DNA of 8,042 bases. Source: JBBRLG01 sp038231495 (GTDB lineage: Bacteria > Planctomycetota > Planctomycetia > Gemmatales > Gemmataceae). Below the pieces are notes generated by a model. The model worked only from the letters and a program-made list of their open reading frames with translations, was not told the DNA's origin and ran no database searches. This document shows positions 5,671 through 8,042 of this stretch, one piece after another. The stretch lies in contig JBBRLG010000351.1 in NCBI GenBank assembly GCA_038231495.1, forward strand, positions 1 to 8,042, written 5' to 3'. The translations under genes were made by a program, and so were the position numbers. Numbering within the stretch: the stretch's first letter is position 1; each line of letters begins with the position of its first letter.

Positions 5671-5724
5671 GAGCCGCGACTGTCAGGGAGCGGGGGAAGC
5701 TCCGCTCCCTGACGGTCGCGGCTC
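5671..5724. repeat. Long intergenic hairpin with 23-bp arms
   Basis: The left arm (5671-5693, starting GAGCCGCGACTGTCAGG) pairs with 5702-5724 over 23 bp with one T-G wobble and an 8-nt loop. It lies between two co-directional genes. The arm resembles a sequence that recurs between genes in many planctomycete genomes (from memory), so it is probably a dispersed REP-like repeat. It may also attenuate transcription or protect mRNA ends between the two genes. Confidence 0.85.
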
Positions 5725-5749
5725 CGACCGGGCCATCTTGCGCGTCGGC

Positions 5750-6247
5750 TTACTTCGGTTCGACCTTGACGGCAATTGTCGAGGGTAAGAGGCAGGTCGT
5801 GTCGCTGCACGCCTGGACCAGGACGGAAACTTCGAGCGGCTTCGTGTCGTCTTTCGCGCGGCGAACGCTGGCCGTGATTTCCACCTTGCCTTCGTAAATG
5901 CGGTAGTTGCCGACGACGGCGTCCTTCAACTCTTTGCCTTCCGGGTACTTGATCTGCACGTCTTCGAGCTTGCTGCCGGGCGCGAATTTGACCACCGTTT
6001 GCGCGTTGACCATGTCCTCGTTTTTGACGGGGTTGGCGTACAGGTGCCATTTCTGGTCGATGTCGAGAGCGATCGTCACGGTCTGCTTGCCGTCCGCGTC
6101 GGGCTTGGCCGCCGTGGCCGTGATCTTCACGGCGTCCTTGGATTCCTTGGGGGCCGCGGCCATCGTGGCGTCAAGGTGAATGGCAGAAAGCACGCCGACG
6201 GCCAGCAGCAACAACCCGGCGCGGCGGGCAAAACGGCTTGGACTCAT
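5750..6247 (-). CDS. Stand-alone DsbD N-terminal (alpha) domain protein, exported
   Basis: The 165-residue protein starts with a signal peptide (MSPSRFARRAGLLLLAVGVL, probable cleavage near ATMAAAP). It continues as an immunoglobulin-like domain with QKWHLYANPV, KYPEGKELKDAVVGNYRIYEGKVEI and, at the end, VQACSDTTCLLPSTIAVKV. That pattern, including two cysteines (147 and 152) before a Leu-Pro-Ser, matches the DsbD_N domain, which relays electrons from the membrane part of DsbD to periplasmic thiol partners. The spacing is C-x4-C. The membrane and thioredoxin parts of DsbD are absent. AGGAGAGG precedes the ATG; a longer ORF to 6352 lacks such a site. It is followed by the YyaL-like thioredoxin gene on the same strand, which suggests a shared extracytoplasmic thiol function, by inference. 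Confidence 0.85.
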   Translation of the reverse strand: MSPSRFARRAGLLLLAVGVLSAIHLDATMAAAPKESKDAVKITATAAKPDADGKQTVTIALDIDQKWHLYANPVKNEDMVNAQTVVKFAPGSKLEDVQIKYPEGKELKDAVVGNYRIYEGKVEITASVRRAKDDTKPLEVSVLVQACSDTTCLLPSTIAVKVEPK

Positions 6248-6384
6248 GGCGGAGACCTCTCCTGTGTGCGGGCGACGGAAGGGGAGACGGTAGAACGCTC
6301 GGCGAACGCCTCCCGATACTATCCCCACTGTTGACGGAAACGCCAAGGGCAAAATTCAGGTGCAATCACGCCCCGCACCGCGGT

Positions 6385-6390
6385 TATAAT
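6385..6390 (+). promoter_or_regulatory. Candidate -10 element for the gluzincin-like gene
   Basis: A perfect TATAAT lies 54 nt before the ATG in the divergent intergenic region. No good -35 hexamer stands 16-18 nt upstream, so the assignment is weak. Confidence 0.4.
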
Positions 6391-6444
6391 CGGACACACG
6401 AGTCACGGGCTGCGCAAACACGGGCGAAGTGGGGGGATGAACGC

Positions 6445-7323
6445 ATGGGCAGACACATTCGGTGGGCACTGGCACTTGCCCTGTTGGGGGCCGTGACCAG
6501 CGTCCGCGCCGACGACGCGGCGGACAAGTTGGCCGCGCAAAAGAAACGAGCGGAGGCGAACTGGGCCGCCATTGAGGCCGGCGAAATGGCCACCGCGGAA
6601 ACGGACCATCTGCTCCTCTACGCGCCCAAGGCGTCGGAGAAGAACCTGAAGGAAGTCGGTGCCAATCTCGAAAAGCACTACGCCAAGGCGGCGGAGCTTC
6701 TGGGCTTCGACGCGAAGAAAGCGCCCTGGGAGGGCAAGATGGCGGTGTACCTGCTCCCGGAGCGCGAACAGTTCCAGGCGTTCGTCCGGCGTGTCGAGAA
6801 ACGGCGGCTCGTGTCGGGGGAAACGTCCAGCCACGCCGTCGCAGGCGAGATGCTGTACGCCGTGGCGGGGCCGACCGCGTCCAAGGACGATTTTCCAAGT
6901 GAGACCCAGGCCGCCCAACAGGTGGCGACGGCCCTCCTACAGATCAAGGCGGGGACGAAGGTGCCGTTGCCGGACTGGCTGCTGACCGGCTTCGGCCGTG
7001 CGACGACGTATCGCATTTCGCCCCAGGACAAGGTCGTCCTCGCCGACCGCAAGGTGGCGCGCGACGCAGTGGCCAAGAAGCGGACCGCGAAAGCCGTCTA
7101 CAACGGCACCGTGGACGCGGACGAATTTGCCGCCCTGTCCGGAGCATTGGCGGACATGCTGGCGTACGGCCCCGGCACCGCGAAGTTCGCGGACCTGCTC
7201 GCCGGCTTCAAGCTCGAAGAGAACGTCGAAAAGAAAACGACGGAACAGGCGTTGGAGGCCGCGGGGCTGAAGTGGGACCGGGTCGAAAACACCTGGAAAG
7301 CCTGGGTTCCAAACCCCAAATGA
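6445..7323 (+). CDS. Exported protein with a gluzincin-like fold lacking the HExxH motif
   Basis: Starting at the ATG after a G-rich ribosome site, the protein has 292 residues with a signal peptide (MGRHIRWALALALLGAVTSV, cleavage likely after VRA). It then shows the layout of M48/peptidase-MA-like proteins: a TDHLLLYAP strand (53-61), a helix with LEKHYAKAAELLGF (75-88), KMAVYLLPEREQFQAFV (98-113), and PLPDWLLTGFGRA (174-186), which resembles the segment that usually reads P-x-WLxEGxA. Where HExxH would lie, about residues 153-165, it has ETQAAQQVATALL, and the glutamate of the second motif is replaced by threonine. So it would be catalytically inactive. It is divergent from the DsbD-alpha-like gene and ends at a strong hairpin. 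An in-frame ORF extends upstream to 6238 but would hide the signal peptide. The family assignment is inference. Confidence 0.8.
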   Translation: MGRHIRWALALALLGAVTSVRADDAADKLAAQKKRAEANWAAIEAGEMATAETDHLLLYAPKASEKNLKEVGANLEKHYAKAAELLGFDAKKAPWEGKMAVYLLPEREQFQAFVRRVEKRRLVSGETSSHAVAGEMLYAVAGPTASKDDFPSETQAAQQVATALLQIKAGTKVPLPDWLLTGFGRATTYRISPQDKVVLADRKVARDAVAKKRTAKAVYNGTVDADEFAALSGALADMLAYGPGTAKFADLLAGFKLEENVEKKTTEQALEAAGLKWDRVENTWKAWVPNPK

Positions 7324-7330
7324 CTGGCGG

Positions 7331-7363
7331 GGCCGGTGCGCTTCACAAAGAAGCGCACCGGCC
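7331..7363. terminator. Strong hairpin, probably a bidirectional terminator
   Basis: GGCCGGTGCGCTTC and its exact complement form a 14-bp stem with loop ACAAA, 8 bases after the stop of the gluzincin-like gene and just beyond the end of the convergent LEA-like gene. A short TTTT follows 7 nt later on the plus strand, so the poly-U tract is imperfect. Confidence 0.8.
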
Positions 7364-7381
7364 GCCTGGATTTTCAGCGGG

Positions 7382-7543
7382 TTACTTGCCGGCGTCCTTG
7401 AGCTTCTGGCCGGCGTCTTTCACCTTGTCGCCAACATTTTTGGCGGCCTCTTTGCTCTTATCGACAACCTTTTCGGCCACTTCTTTGGCCTTGTCGGCCG
7501 TGTTGTCGATCGCTTTTTTCACGTTATCTTTTGCGTCCGCCAT
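7382..7543 (-). CDS. LEA-like amphipathic helix protein (53 aa)
   Basis: The ATG at 7541-7543 follows AGGAG with a 7-nt spacer and gives MADAKDNVKKAIDNTADKAK and onward. A longer in-frame ORF starts at 7576 without ribosome-site support. The protein is almost entirely Lys, Ala, Asp, Glu and Val, with a loose 11-residue periodicity (DKAKEVAEKVV, DKSKEAAKNVG, DKVKDAGQKLK) typical of late-embryogenesis-abundant-like proteins that form amphipathic helices. These are associated with desiccation or membrane and protein protection. No cysteine, tryptophan or membrane segment is present. CsbD-like stress proteins or short antitoxin-like helices are alternatives. Confidence 0.8.
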   Translation of the reverse strand: MADAKDNVKKAIDNTADKAKEVAEKVVDKSKEAAKNVGDKVKDAGQKLKDAGK

Positions 7544-7631
7544 GATCCGACTCCTGTGAAAAGGGTGTGTGGGCAACGAGGCCCAAAGGCTATTGCTAAC
7601 GGTGAAGTGTTACTGCATTTCGTGTGCCAAA

Positions 7632-7856
7632 TCAGGCTCGGCAATGGCAGCGGCGCCAACGGCATTGCGTGCAGCGTTCGTAGCGGTTGCCCGGCAGCCG
7701 CCGCACGACTTTCTTCATCTCAAGCATCATCAGCGTGGCGCTCAGTTGCTGCACGGCCGTGCCAAGGTGCTGGGCCATTTCGTTGAGCGTGCGCACCTGG
7801 CCGCCGAGAAAATCCCACACCTTACGCTGCACCGGGTCGAGGTCGGGTGGCGGCAT
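7632..7856 (-). pseudogene. dprA: DprA C-terminal winged-helix remnant
   Basis: The frame reads LDPVQRKVWDFLGGQVRTLNEMAQHLGTAVQQLSATLMMLEMKKVVRRLPGNRYER, which matches the winged-helix domain at the C-terminus of DprA/Smf, the protein that loads RecA on incoming single-stranded DNA. The Rossmann-like DNA-binding part, normally several hundred residues upstream, is missing. The frame is closed by a TAG at 7872-7874, only five codons above the first ATG, where a piece of a different gene begins on the other strand. A cysteine- and arginine-rich tail follows the domain. It is therefore a truncated copy, although a small independently expressed domain cannot be excluded. No clear ribosome site precedes the ATG. 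Confidence 0.75.
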
Positions 7857-7861
7857 TCGGT

Positions 7862-8014
7862 CCGGGACGTGCTAACAACATGTGTGATACTTTCCATTTC
7901 GGGAGCTACCATTCCGGCGGCGGCAACTTCCTGTTCGCGGACGGCTCGGTTCACTTCCTCTCGTACTCCGCCCGCTCAGTCCTGCGTGCGCTAGATGTCC
8001 ATTTCGTAAGTTGA
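7862..8014 (+). pseudogene. C-terminal fragment of a DUF1559 (H-X9-DG) prepilin-type protein
   Basis: The frame reads NNMCDTFHFGSYHSGGGNFL and continues FADGSVHFLSYSARSVLRAL to TGA. H-SGGGNFLFA-DG is the H-X9-DG signature that ends the very large planctomycete DUF1559 family of prepilin-type secreted proteins. Homologous-looking sequence begins near 7862. The upstream part that should hold the type IV pilin-like N-terminus and the main domain (about 250-300 residues) is absent and replaced by the DprA remnant on the opposite strand. It is a gene relic rather than a functional protein. Confidence 0.8.
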
Positions 8015-8030
8015 CCGCCAGTCGGTCGTA

Positions 8031-8042
8031 GCCGCAAGCGGC
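8031..8042. repeat. Short palindrome at the right edge
   Basis: GCCGC-AA-GCGGC is a perfect 5-bp inverted repeat after the DUF1559 fragment, possibly longer beyond the window. It resembles the GCCGC/GCGGC core of planctomycete intergenic repeats (from memory). Confidence 0.4.

Noticed and set aside
4306..5712. A 468-codon open frame on the plus strand
   Set aside because: It is the antisense shadow of the YyaL-like gene, produced by high-GC codon use; the minus-strand protein has clear family motifs and this one has none.
6331..6359. TTGACG as a -35 element for the gluzincin-like gene
   Set aside because: At 17 nt downstream there is no acceptable -10 hexamer, and the TATAAT at 6385 is too far away.

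Overview
The window looks like chromosomal DNA of a planctomycete, most probably a Gemmata-like member of the Planctomycetota. The evidence is the C-terminal H-X9-DG segment of a DUF1559 prepilin-type protein near the right end, the many secreted proteins of high-GC codon use, the dispersed-looking intergenic palindromes, and the loose gene spacing. The family assignments were made by reading the sequence; no database search was run.

Left block (1-3264): every gene is on the minus strand. Reading in the direction of transcription, they are an ECF sigma factor, a translationally coupled zinc-finger anti-sigma factor, a lipoprotein with a heavy-metal-associated (HMA) domain, CsrA, a small multi-pass membrane protein, a 54-aa lipoprotein, a six-helix membrane protein, and the start of another exported protein cut by the window edge. 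The HMA gene has an in-frame TGA exactly where the first cysteine of the GMTC metal-binding motif belongs. A hairpin lies at the right distance downstream, so this is a selenocysteine candidate. The membrane protein after csrA is also interrupted in frame, but by TAA, which cannot be selenocysteine, so decay or sequencing error remains a live alternative for both.

A shared promoter-like motif, (G/C)TGTAA-N17-CGAC(T/C)AA(C/G), occurs three times with identical spacing: upstream of the sigma gene, upstream of the HMA gene, and upstream of the exported protein at the left edge. This suggests one ECF-controlled regulon that includes autoregulation of the sigma gene. A metal or thiol stress role is inferred from the HMA domain only.

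Middle (3265-3660): a non-coding stretch with the sigma promoter, a tandem 18-bp repeat and a 16-bp-arm palindrome resembling REP elements. Codon use becomes visibly more GC-rich to the right of it.

Right block (3661-8042): a stand-alone DsbD alpha-like domain protein precedes a large exported thioredoxin-fold protein of the YyaL/DUF255 family, both on the minus strand with a long hairpin between them. Divergent to these is an exported protein that looks like a gluzincin metallopeptidase fold without its HExxH. It is followed by a strong hairpin terminator and a convergent LEA-like amphipathic helix protein. The right edge holds two gene remnants abutting head to head: the winged-helix tail of DprA (minus) and the tail of a DUF1559 protein (plus).
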